From Phallus indusiatus (lineage: Eukaryota > Basidiomycota > Agaricomycetes > Phallales > Phallaceae): a stretch of 64,000 nucleotides of DNA. Positions 12,826 through 22,633 of the stretch are shown piece after piece. Every line of letters starts with the position of its first letter. Positions within the stretch are counted from its first letter, which is position 1. The DNA is taken from assembly GCA_027605045.1 (NCBI GenBank), contig JAQFWX010000031.1, positions 310,001 to 374,000 on the forward strand, written 5' to 3'. Both the position numbers and the translations under genes were made by a program. The notes beneath the pieces were generated by a model, which had not been told where the DNA came from, made no database searches, and worked only from the letters and a program-made list of their open reading frames with translations.

Positions 12826-13559
12826 AGTCGGTGAATGGCTATTGAGGTGAAAAGGCAATGTGAAATGCCTAAATTAGGCGAGGGCATTATATAGTAGTCT
12901 TGAGGGAGACGCGGACCACACGTCAATTGAACCAATGCGAGATGTGGACTTGGTCAGATGGGAAATGAGGACGGATCGGTTCCCGTCCTGGACCATTGAC
13001 ACGGTACATCCATCCGAGAGGTTGGAGTCTCTGAGGACAAATGTCTATATGATATTCGGCTGATTCTCCAAGTATACATTCTACCCCGCTATACATGTCA
13101 AGGCGCAGTCAAATCAAAGCCAAAGCGGCAGCACTGTAGGATCCCGAGATAAACCATGTTCCGCGATGTGCGGCGAGAATGAGATTAGCGAGACCGGTCA
13201 AGATAGAACGTTTTCATTTGATGTTCAGTGCCAGAGAAACAGTCGTATCTGTAGCTAAATGCATATTGCTTGAAAATAGCAAAGGATGTTGAGGTGTGGC
13301 GGCGGGCTCCAGGACGCTTTTTTTCCAATTCAGGTCCGGACACCAAATGAGGAACGTGTAAAACAACTCAAAATAAAATTTCAACTTCCAAAATTATGGT
13401 CAAAATTTTTAATTTTTATATTTAGAATGAAAACAATCCTAAATTTTTGTTATTTGTACATTATGTTCAAAAATTCCCACGTATGTATATACAATATATA
13501 ATAGAACAGAGTATATCATATCACAATGCAAAACACCAATCACATCCATCCGAGCTGCA
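12826..13559. other. intergenic, upstream of the F-box gene, no gene recognised
   Basis: Probable promoter region of the minus-strand F-box gene, becoming AT-rich from about 13340. The last five bases (CTGCA, 13555-13559) are the left target-site copy of the adjoining LTR; its matching copy now lies beside the LTR at 19136. Confidence 0.5.
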
Positions 13560-14426
13560 TGTCATGATCCGATTCATGACACCACTTCCGGTAACGTTAC
13601 GTAATCCATATCCGATCATTTACCGTTTATCTCCGTAATCTTATCTCGCTTACGTCACTCACGATATGACCTTCGCGTTCAGTCATCCCCATCAACCTCG
13701 CAACTCGAATAGAGACGTACCCGTCTCTCTTAACTCCTGGAACACCCGCGGAAAGGCCTTTCTAGAATATTCCACGCACGTTCCGGTTATGAGATCATAG
13801 ATGACGAACGTAGGTCCATGTATGCACAGCTCTCATCCCTGCATACCTCATGTTCATCACATGAGACATCATACCCTGCATATATTGATGTTACTTACGA
13901 ATCTCACGACTTGTTTGTATTTCTCAAGTTCGGAATCTATTTCGAACTGAGCTAGAATTATTTATCTGACGTGTATATAAACCCTAGCATACACGTAGAT
14001 AGTTCTTCAGACTTAATATCGAACGTAGTTCGATATCTCTATAAAACTCTCTTTTCTCTTACTCTCTTCATCATTGAACGTCGAGATCGTTCCTCGAGAC
14101 TTGCAGCGACGGAAGCCATCCGTCGTTGCCGAGAGTTACATCTCAGAGCTTTCTTCATTATCGTTGAGCTTGATATCATTCAGTACGAGATACAGCTCAC
14201 GGTTCTCGAAGCTCGGAACGCACATATCCGTAACGTCCTTGACGAACTCGACGCTCGTGACGAACGTCAGGACAAATCCTGAAGAAGACTGTCGTGGCAC
14301 AATCTCTTATAGATTGAGGCCAAGTCCTGACTGCCGTCGACCAACGGTGACAGTTATTGGTATTATATTCAGCGACTAAAATACATTACAGTATCTATTA
14401 CCGTTCCCGGATATCGGTACTTGACA
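13560..14426 (+). repeat. H-family LTR (copy A), inversion junction
   Basis: 867 bp, starting TGTCATGATCC and ending GGTACTTGACA, the same length and almost the same sequence as the 5' LTR at 41624-42490. It contains the TATATAAA box and AGACTTAATAT downstream of it. Its left flank is CTGCA and its right flank is GATGG followed directly by reverse-transcriptase codons of G1. The two flanks do not match each other, but each matches a flank of another H LTR (see the inversion finding). Confidence 0.9.
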
Positions 14427-17400
14427 GATGGCTCTCTACGACTTATTCAGGACTATCGAGCTCTCAACACGATGACCATCAAAAATCGATACCCGCTACC
14501 CCTAATTCCCGAACTCGTCAATAAGTTAAGAGGTGCGAAGTACTTCACAAAGCTCGATGTCAGATGGGGGTACAACAACGTTCGTATCAAAGAAGGTGAC
14601 GAGTGGAAAGCAGCATTTCGCACAAATCGAGGACTGTTTGAACCCTTGGTCATGTTCTTTGGCTTGACTAATAGTCCAGCGACCTTCCAGACGATGATGA
14701 ACGAGATTTTTGAGGACATGATCACGGAGGGAGTCGTGGCTGTTTATATCGACGATATCCTGATCTATACGAGAACGAAAGAAGAACATGATCGCATCAC
14801 ACGCCGTGTCTTGGAACGTTTAAGGGAACATCGACTCTATCTCAAAGTGGAGAAATGTGAATTCTGCCGTACTAAGATCGAGTATCTAGGTCTGATCATC
14901 TCCGAGAACACTGTCGAAATGGATCCCGCAAAAGTGTCAGGTGTCCGAGATTGGCCGATCCCGAAAAACGTCACCGAGGTTCAATCGTTTTTGGGTTTCG
15001 CGAACTTCTACCGTCGATTCATCAAGGATTTCTCGCTGATCGCAGTCCCTTTATTTGGTCTCACTAAGAAAGAAGTCCCATTCATTTGGTCCGACACTTG
15101 TCAACAAGCCTTCGATTCTCTGAAATCTGCTATGACCTCTGCACCGGTTCTTACGATTCCTGATCCATCTAAACCTTATCGAGTAGAAGCTGACAGTTCT
15201 GATTTCGCAACAGGCGCCGTTTTGTCTCAACCTTCTCTCGAGGACAACAAATGGCACCCAGTTGCGTTCTTCTCGAAGTCCTTGAGCCCGGTAGAGCGAA
15301 ATTACGAAATCCACGATAAAGAGATGTTAGCTATCATTCGAGCATTAGAAGAGTGGCGACACTTCCTTGAAGGTGCGACTCACCCGATTGATATTCGTAC
15401 AGATCACAAAAACCTGGAGTATTTCATGACGGCTCGTAATCTAAATCGCAGACAAGCTCGCTGGTCAGTTTATCTTGCGCGTTTCGATTTCACCTTGCAG
15501 CATATACCTGGTAAATCGATGGGTAAGCCTGATGGTCTTTCGCGTCACGCTGATCATGGCTCGGGAAAGCTAGATAATCAAGGTATCACTCTAATCCGAC
15601 CCGAAATGTTTGCGATCAATGCTATGCAAACATTCCGCCTTAGAGGGGAGGAGGACAAGTTCCTTGGCCAGATACGGAAAGCGAACAGAGAAGGCAAACG
15701 AGAAGATAGCGTCTCGAAAGCCATCGAATCCCTCAAGGCGATAGGCGGGAGATCGGTTCACACCAGCGAATGGGCCGAAGATCAAGACGTCATTTACTAC
15801 CGAGGGAAGATTTATGTTCCCGAAGTAGACGATCTGCGACGAGAAATCGTTCAACAGCATCATGACACCAAACTCGCTGGTCACCCAGGTCGATTTAAAA
15901 CATTAGAACTGGTATCGCGAACCTTTTGGTGGCCTGGAATTTCTCGATATGTGCAGCGGTATGTACAGGCTTGCGACACTTGTATGTGTACGAAACCTTC
16001 GCGACATGCTCCTTATGGTGAATTACAACCTACTGAAACCCCAAATCGACCTTGGCAATTCATATCGGTCGATTTCATTGTCGAACTCCTGGAATCGAAC
16101 GGTTATGATGCAATTCTCTCTGTAGTGGACTCCTTGACGAAACGAGTTCACTTTGTCCCAACATTTACTACTGTCGACGCTTCTGGCCTTGCCTCTCTCT
16201 ATCTCCAACACGTCTGGAAGTTGCATGGATTACCCGAGAAGATCATATCAGATCGCGGACCTCAGTTTTCGTCTCGTTTTATCCAAGAACTCTCTCGATT
16301 ACTCAGTATTCGGCTTGCACGCTCCACTGCATATCACCCCCAAACCGATGGTCAGACAGAACGAGCGAACACCGAGGTCGAGCAGTACCTTCGTATCTTT
16401 ACCTCCGAACGTCAAGACGATTGGGACCGACTGCTACCAATGGCTGAGTTCGCGTATAACAATCATGTTCATTCAGCCACTCAAGCAACGCCTTTTGAGC
16501 TCGACACTGGTCGCCATCCTCGAATGGGTTTCGAACCGCATTCGACCGAATCGAAGATCGAATCGGTTAATGATTTCAAAGATAGGATGTCTCGTTCTTG
16601 GGAGGAAGCTCACGCTGCTATTCTTAAGGCTAAGGACGACATGGCTAAGTACTATGATCGTAAACATTTGCCGGCACCTGACTACAAATCTGGAGACAAG
16701 GTTTATCTAGATGCTAGCGACATCAAAACCACTCGTCCATCCGCCAAGTTATCACATCGTTTTTTGGGTCTGTCAGGGTACGCTACCGCCGTCTCTCATT
16801 TTCTTATTTATTATCATCGGCATCATTTCTTTTCTATTTTATTTATCATTTCCATATTTTACTTTCACTTTGCGTTTCCTCGTTCTGTCTCTATTTCACT
16901 TTCTCTACTCGCGCGCGTCGCGCGCTCGTACCCGGCGTGATGCCCATGACATCATGTCGCTTAGGTTCGGCTTGGGCGCCTGGCACTTAGCTGTGTCAGG
17001 GCCGCACGCCGCGTCGTCGTTTTATGTATATAGTAGCTGTACCTAGAGTGAGGGTCCCTAAGCTTGTTCTCTTAGGATCCCCTCCCTCTAGGTGAGTAGT
17101 TAGTTTCCCTTCTAATATATCGTCTTAGGATCCCCTCCCTCTAGTCTGAGCTGAGTAGCCCTAACAGGGTCCCTTTCCCATTGCAGCTAAAATCGGAACT
17201 CGCGCATATCGACTCGTTCTACCGAAATCAATGTCTCGAATCCATCCCGTATTTCATGTCAGTAAGTTGAAACCAATGGTGCCGGACAGCATACCGGGTC
17301 GTCGTTCTAAACCTCCTCCACCCCCGGAGATTCGCGACGATGGTGAGCACTATGTGGTTGAAGAAATATTGGATAGTCGTGTTTTCTGTCGACGTCTGGA

Positions 17401-17560
17401 GTTCAAGGTTCGATGGGAGGGCTATGGTCCAGAGCACGACCAGTGGGTCCCAGAGAAGGATGTTGCGGCACACGATCTCATACAAGATTTCTACCGATCT
17501 CATCCGAACGCACCTCGAACAATTGGTGGTCTTATTTTCCTTCCACGTCCTAATAGTTAA
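14427..17560 (+). pseudogene. G1 chromovirus pol, 3' half (RT, RNase H, integrase, chromodomain)
   Basis: It begins mid-RT at DGSLRLIQDYRALN, immediately after LTR copy A. The catalytic YIDD is present (VAVYIDDILIYTR), followed by RNase H (EADSSDFATGAVLSQ, HDKEMLAIIRALEEW, TDHKNLEYF). The integrase has its HHCC zinc finger (HHDTKLAGH ... CDTCMC) and catalytic core (SVDFIVELL, SDRGPQFSS, YHPQTDGQTERANTE). A chromodomain-like C-terminus follows (YVVEEILDSRVFCRRL, VRWEGYGPEHDQWVP). The frame is interrupted only by a solo LTR at 16771-17166. The missing 5' half, ending at KKDG, is on the minus strand at 42491 and carries the same GATGG target site. Split in two, this copy cannot encode Pol, though few or no other lesions are seen. 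Confidence 0.9.
16771..17166 (+). repeat. solo LTR of the G2 family
   Basis: 396 bp, starting TGTCAGGGTACGC and ending GCCCTAACA, flanked by the 5-bp duplication GGGTC (16766-16770 and 17167-17171). It interrupts G1 pol just after the RFLG residues; the frame resumes in GPFPIAAKIGTRAY. The family is homologous to the G1 LTR but diverged. Confidence 0.9.
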
Positions 17561-17588
17561 GTCTCAGGCGTCGGGTCGCTGCCTTGTT

Positions 17589-17602
17589 GAAGGGGGGGGT
17601 GG
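17589..17602 (+). promoter_or_regulatory. polypurine tract of G1
   Basis: The run GAAGGGGGGGGTGG abuts the 3' LTR, as expected for the plus-strand DNA primer of an LTR retrotransposon. Confidence 0.7.
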
Positions 17603-17856
17603 TGTTACGGTACGCTAGCGCCTTGCCCTATTATTCGATTTCTTCGATTTCTTTCGATTTCTGTTTGTATCTCCTCGGATCCCATGGAGATCAGTTGGGC
17701 GCTTCGTATCCTGTACTTATACGTGTTTTCCCTAGAGGGGGATACCTAAGCTTGTTCTCTTAGGTTTTCCCTCCTCTAGGTGAGTAGTTAGTTGATGCCC
17801 CTCAATAGATCTTAGGTTTTCCCTCCTCTAGGTGTGTGCCCTGAGTCGCCCTAACA
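17603..17856 (+). repeat. G1 3' LTR with internal deletion
   Basis: 254 bp, TGTTACGGTACGC to GCCCTAACA. The 5' LTR at 46081-46430 is 350 bp. The 3' copy lacks about 95 bp between two TTTCGATTTC repeats, consistent with slippage or recombination between short direct repeats. It is followed by about 226 bp of unassigned flanking DNA up to 18082. Confidence 0.85.
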
Positions 17857-18082
17857 GCAATATTACCGAGTCATGTTACACAACGCGTAGCTTGAGTGTT
17901 TCAGAAATTGTATATATACTACAACCCAGTATCTAGTAACAATAAACAACTAGATTCCCCCCCCATTTTTCCTCTATTTTCCCAAACACACAGCACTGAT
18001 TCCCGTATCTTACCTGCCACTCTCCTGAGGCACACTCGTCACTTGCTTGTTTGGGTTGTATAACAAGTCGATCGTTATAATA

Positions 18083-18948
18083 TGTTATGATCCGATTCAT
18101 GACATCACTTCCGGTAACGTTACATAATCCATATCCGATCATTTACCGTTTATCTCTGTAATCTTATCTCGCTTACGTCACTCACGATATGACCTTCGCG
18201 TTCAGTCATCCTAATCAACCTTACAACTCGAATAGAGACTCACCCGTCTCTCTTAACTCCTGGAACACCCGCGGAAAGGCCTTTCTAGAATATTCCACGC
18301 ACGTTCCGGTTATGAGATCATAGATGACGAACGTAGGTCCATGTATGCACAGCTCTTATCCCTGCACACCTCATGTTCATCACATGAGACATCATACCCT
18401 GCATATATTGATGTAACTTACAAATCTCACGACTTGTTTACATTTCTCAAGTTCGGAATCTATTTCGAACTGAGCTAGAATTATTTATCTGACGTGTATA
18501 TAAACCCTAGGATACACGTAGATAGTTCTTCAGACTTAATATCGAACGTAGTTCGATATCTCTATAAACTCTCTTTTCTCTTATTCTCTTCATCATTGAA
18601 CGTCGAGATCTTTCCTCGAGACTTGCAGCGACGGAAGCCATCCGTCGTTGCCGAGAGCTACATCTTGAAGCCTTCTTCATTATCGTTGAGCTTGATATCA
18701 TTCAGTACGAGATACAGCTCGCGGCTCTCGAAGCTCGGAACGCACATATCAGAAACGTCCTTGACGAACTCGACGCTCGTGACAAACGTCAGGACAAATC
18801 CTGAAGAAGACTGTCGCGTCACAACCTCTTATAGGTTGAGGCCAAGTCCTGACTGTCGTCAACCAACGGTGACAGTTATTGGTGTTATATTCAGCAACTA
18901 AAATACATTACAGTATCTATTACCGTTCCCGGATATCGGTACTTGACA
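18083..18948 (+). repeat. solo H-family LTR (copy B)
   Basis: 866 bp, TGTTATGATCC to GGTACTTGACA, with no element body on either side. Flanks are TAATA and CAATA, a 5-bp duplication with one mismatch. It is more diverged from the H LTRs than copies A, C and D are from each other, so it is an older insertion. Confidence 0.85.
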
Positions 18949-19135
18949 CAATACACTCAAAAAGTCTGAGCGAATCCCAATATGCATTCAACCTCTTTGA
19001 ATAGGTACGGTGCTTTTCTCGCTCTTACACACGCACAGAAATGAGTGTTTATCACGGACTATTAAATAGCTCTCATACTCCTCTTGTAGCAGAGATGCTG
19101 ACAGGGAGTGGCGTTGGTGCAATGGTGCTCTGCAG

Positions 19136-20644
19136 TGTCAAGTACCGATATCCGGGAACGGTAATAGATACTGTAATGTATTTTAGTCGCTGAATATAAT
19201 ACCAATAACTGTCACCGTTGGTCGACGGCAGTCAGGACTTGGCCTCAATCTATAAGAGATTGTGCCACGACAGTCTTCTTCAGGATTTGTCCTGACGTTC
19301 GTCACGAGCGTCGATGTCAAGGTCCGAGTCTTCGGATGAGTTCGAGAGGTTCGAGAACGAGTTCGAGATCGATGAGGAACTTGGCTTCAACGTATGTGTT
19401 GCGCCCGCTCCGGAAGGTCTGAGTTGTTCCTCGATTTGATTCGGTAACGACAAGTACTCACGACAATGATGTCCGACCACGATGACAATAACTTCGTCGG
19501 CGCAGACGACGAAGTTCGAGATCGAAGAAGAAGTTCGAGACGACTTCGAAGAAGTTGTCGAGCAAGAATCAGATAAAGAGAATATATTGAATCGAACCAA
19601 AGTTCGATTTCAAGACGACTCTAACTATGTATTTTACATGGGTTTATATACATATTCTAGAGTCAGGGTCGAAGACAAAGAAATACAAGTTAGGAAAGTA
19701 TTTCTTGCTTACATAATCGAACTCATGGAAAACATGAGTTTTCGCTAACTAAGAGATTAAACAAAGGGAAATAATACGACGTCATGAGAACCTCTTATAT
19801 AAGTCGTTCTAGAATAGATCGTTAGTCTAGACGCTAGTCTAGACTCGATCTGTTCGAGTGTAGTTCGGGTTCGGTTCGTCGAAGAGGTTCGGTCGTAAAT
19901 AGTTCGTTGGAAAACGTATCGGAATCGAAGTCATGATTTTGGATCATGACAGTCGAGTTCGTCAAGGACGTTACGGATATGTGCGTTCCGAGCTTCGAGA
20001 ACCGTGAGCTGTATCTCGTACTGAATGATATCAAGCTCAACGATAATGAAGAAAGCTCTGAGATGTAACTCTCGGCAACGACGGATGGCTTCCGTCGCTG
20101 CAAGTCTCGAGGAACGATCTCGACGTTCAATGATGAAGAGAGTAAGAGAAAAGAGAGTTTTATAGAGATATCGAACTACGTTCGATATTAAGTCTGAAGA
20201 ACTATCTACGTGTATGCTAGGGTTTATATACACGTCAGATAAATAATTCTAGCTCAGTTCGAAATAGATTCCGAACTTGAGAAATACAAACAAGTCGTGA
20301 GATTCGTAAGTAACATCAATATATGCAGGGTATGATGTCTCATGTGATGAACATGAGGTATGCAGGGATGAGAGCTGTGCATACATGGACCTACGTTCGT
20401 CATCTATGATCTCATAACCGGAACGTGCGTGGAATATTCTAGAAAGGCCTTTCCGCGGGTGTTCCAGGAGTTAAGAGAGACGGGTACGTCTCTATTCGAG
20501 TTGCGAGGTTGATGGGGATGACTGAACGCGAAGGTCATATCGTGAGTGACGTAAGCGAGATAAGATAACGGAGATGAACGGTAAATGATCGGATATGGAT
20601 TACGTAACGTTACCGGAAGTGGTGTCATGAATCGGATCATGACA
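19136..20644 (-). repeat. H 3' LTR (copy C), carrying a nested LTR
   Basis: With the nested element (19315-19951) and one 5-bp duplication removed it is 867 bp, equal to copies A and D. On the element strand it is preceded by a polypurine tract, so it is a true 3' LTR. Its far flank on the element strand is CTGCA instead of the GATGG expected from H's insertion into G1, marking it as an inversion junction. Confidence 0.9.
19315..19951 (-). repeat. solo LTR nested in the H 3' LTR
   Basis: 637 bp, flanked by GTCGA duplications (19310-19314 and 19952-19956). On the minus strand it starts TGTCATGATCC like the H LTR but is otherwise different, so it is a separate, related LTR family. No coding part is present. 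Confidence 0.85.
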
Positions 20645-20657
20645 GTATCCCCTCTTT
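20645..20657 (-). promoter_or_regulatory. polypurine tract of H
   Basis: On the minus strand this reads AAAGAGGGGATAC directly before the LTR start TGTCATG. The corresponding K tract also ends in GATAC, which suggests a shared recognition sequence. Confidence 0.7.
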
Positions 20658-20940
20658 AGGGACGAGCCCCCGAGTCCATTACGTATATCCGAGTTTAAAC
20701 GAGTGATCACGTGAGTTTGAGCACGTGACGAATAGAAGTGTTGTGATCACGTGTGTTGACGCGTGATAAATTTAGATTAGTGACGCGTTACGCGAGACGC
20801 GAGTTATCGGTCACGGGTGACTGTGACAATAAGTGACAATCTGAAACGCACTTGGTGAAAAAAGTGCGGTCTTCTTTTGCTTTCGACCACAACCCCGTAT
20901 AATCCTCTTATCTTAAACGACTTTTGTCTTATATCTTTCC

Positions 20941-22353
20941 ATGCCTTCCTCCCGCCACTTTATCACCGATTCCAACATCCTCAAGGGCGTTTCTCTAACG
21001 CCAGAACAACGAGTCGATTGGGCCCTTGCAAATGGGCGCCTTTTCCTTATGCCTGATCAAGACGAAGTCCAGGCAACGTTTCGACCAGTCCACGCTGACG
21101 ACGACCGTGACTTCGTTGAATTATTCCAGTCGAAGTACGAAAAAGAATACGAGGAAAAGTATCTTGCGTTGGCGGCCGAAAAATTGAGGAAGCAAAAAGA
21201 AGAGGAAGAGCGTCGGGCACGGGAAGAGGAGGAGAGACGAAAAAAAGAGGAGGAGGAGAAGAAAAGGGAAGAGGAAAGAAAGAGGAAGGAAGAAGAAAAA
21301 CAACGAGAAATCGAGCGTGTCCGCGCCAAGATGATGGAGAAGTACAGGAAGGAGAATCCTGACAAGGCTAAGGTGAGTTTCATTTAGTTTTTTGATTTCT
21401 CGTGATCTGACTGTCAATAGTCAGTTTCGTCGGTGGGTAAATCGGCCCTAGCGTCATCCAAACGTCCACGGGAACTTTTTGAAGATGACGAGGACGAGCA
21501 ATCCGACGATGACGACGATGTTCAGGTGATCCCACCACCTTCGAAGAAGCCCAAAACGTCGGTCCCCTCGTCCACTTCTCGCGACGGAGGCATCGCCATC
21601 ATGGGTCTCATTCGTGAGCCCCCTTGCGAGACTTGTCGCCATAAGGAAAAGCCCTGCCATAACCAGGTTGGGCTTTCCATCGAGCACTCGGTCTGTTACG
21701 AGTGCAAGGTTGGCAAGATCGCTTGCCCGGATAAGGCGTCGCGAAAGGCCGAAGAGGAGCGACAAAAACAAAAGGAGCAGGCCTCCAAACCCAAGCCCAA
21801 ACGTGCCCCAAAATCCAAGGCACGGAAAACGTCGTCCCAGCCAGTAATGGTCGATTCCGGCGACGAAAACGAGGGGTCGATCGCCCAGGCCATCCTGGAG
21901 GGGTCGAAGATATTGGCCAGCGCGATCGAGAAGGCAGGACGGAATTGCCGCGATGGACTGTCGTCCATCGCAAATGAGATTGCAATTATTGCACGAAATA
22001 TGCCGTCGCACGATGCGACTCCTCAGCCCGAGTACAAGTCGCCAACACCCATGAGATGGTCCCCATCGTTGGAGGGCCTTCCAGGACCCAAGACCCTGCA
22101 AGTCCATCCAGACGATTCGGATCGGTACGTGGCGTACCATTTCGAGAAGGCGCGAATTAGGGACGAGAAGGCGCGATTGGCGAGGGAAACCAAAGAAGCG
22201 ATGAGAGATGTTGATGAAATCGGTGAGATGGGAGTTGGGAACGCCAGCGTTGATAAGGGCAAGGGAAAGGCAAGGGAAGAGAGTGGGGAAAATGTAGGAG
22301 AAGGCTCCGGGGAAGAAGAAGAAGAAGGAGGAGAGCAAAATCCGCAAGTATAA
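20941..22353 (+). CDS. antisense gene of retrotransposon H: coiled-coil, cysteine-cluster protein
   Basis: The gene lies between the H pol stop (22634) and the 3' LTR, on the opposite strand. Exons 20941-21372 and 21421-22353 are joined by a 48-nt GT..AG intron at phase 0, giving 454 residues. Residues ~1-60 form a non-charged head (MPSSRHFITDSN...). Residues ~60-145 are a Glu/Lys/Arg-rich, strongly coiled-coil-forming stretch. Then comes an acidic patch (DDEDEQSDDDDD) and basic nuclear-localisation-like runs. The cysteine clusters are CETCRHKEKPCHNQ and CYECKVGKIACPD, and the C-terminus is rich in Glu and Lys. A gene of the same architecture and intron position sits at the same place in element K (31166-32414). 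I recognise no named family. A nuclear, zinc-binding protein is inferred. It has its own upstream region (20645-20940) with a TATAAT-like string near 20897. Confidence 0.75.
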
Positions 22354-22633
22354 CGGACGAACGGTAGAATAAAAAATGAACAGAATATAGCTGGTAGTTT
22401 GTATGTATAATGACCGTTGTAGAACTTAGCCAAAATTGGCTGTACCAATATAATGTAGTTTTGTTTTATTTCAAAATTTAACGCGAAGTAACGGAAAATG
22501 TGAGGGATAATGAAAGAAAAATATTCCGTGAGAGAAAGAGGGAGAAAGAAAAGAAACGAATTTTAAATCGTGAAAACGGTGAAAGAACGAGCGTTGGAGA
22601 GCAAACAATCAATACCATAACGTAGCATACCAA

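Noticed and set aside
13971..14379. ~100-codon open frames recurring in every H-family LTR (MYINPSIHVDSS... and MNVEIVPRDLQ...)
   Set aside because: They recur only because the LTR recurs, overlap the TATA/primer region in different frames, and have no domain; ordinary chance frames.
16711..17046. Open frames ending in LLARVARSYPA or similar in the G2-type LTRs
   Set aside because: These are frames running into the solo LTR from interrupted host elements, not genes.
21454..22347. 297-codon minus-strand frame opposite the H antisense gene
   Set aside because: Mirror of the second exon; the plus-strand frame has the start, intron and cysteine clusters and is conserved in K, while the minus frame is not.
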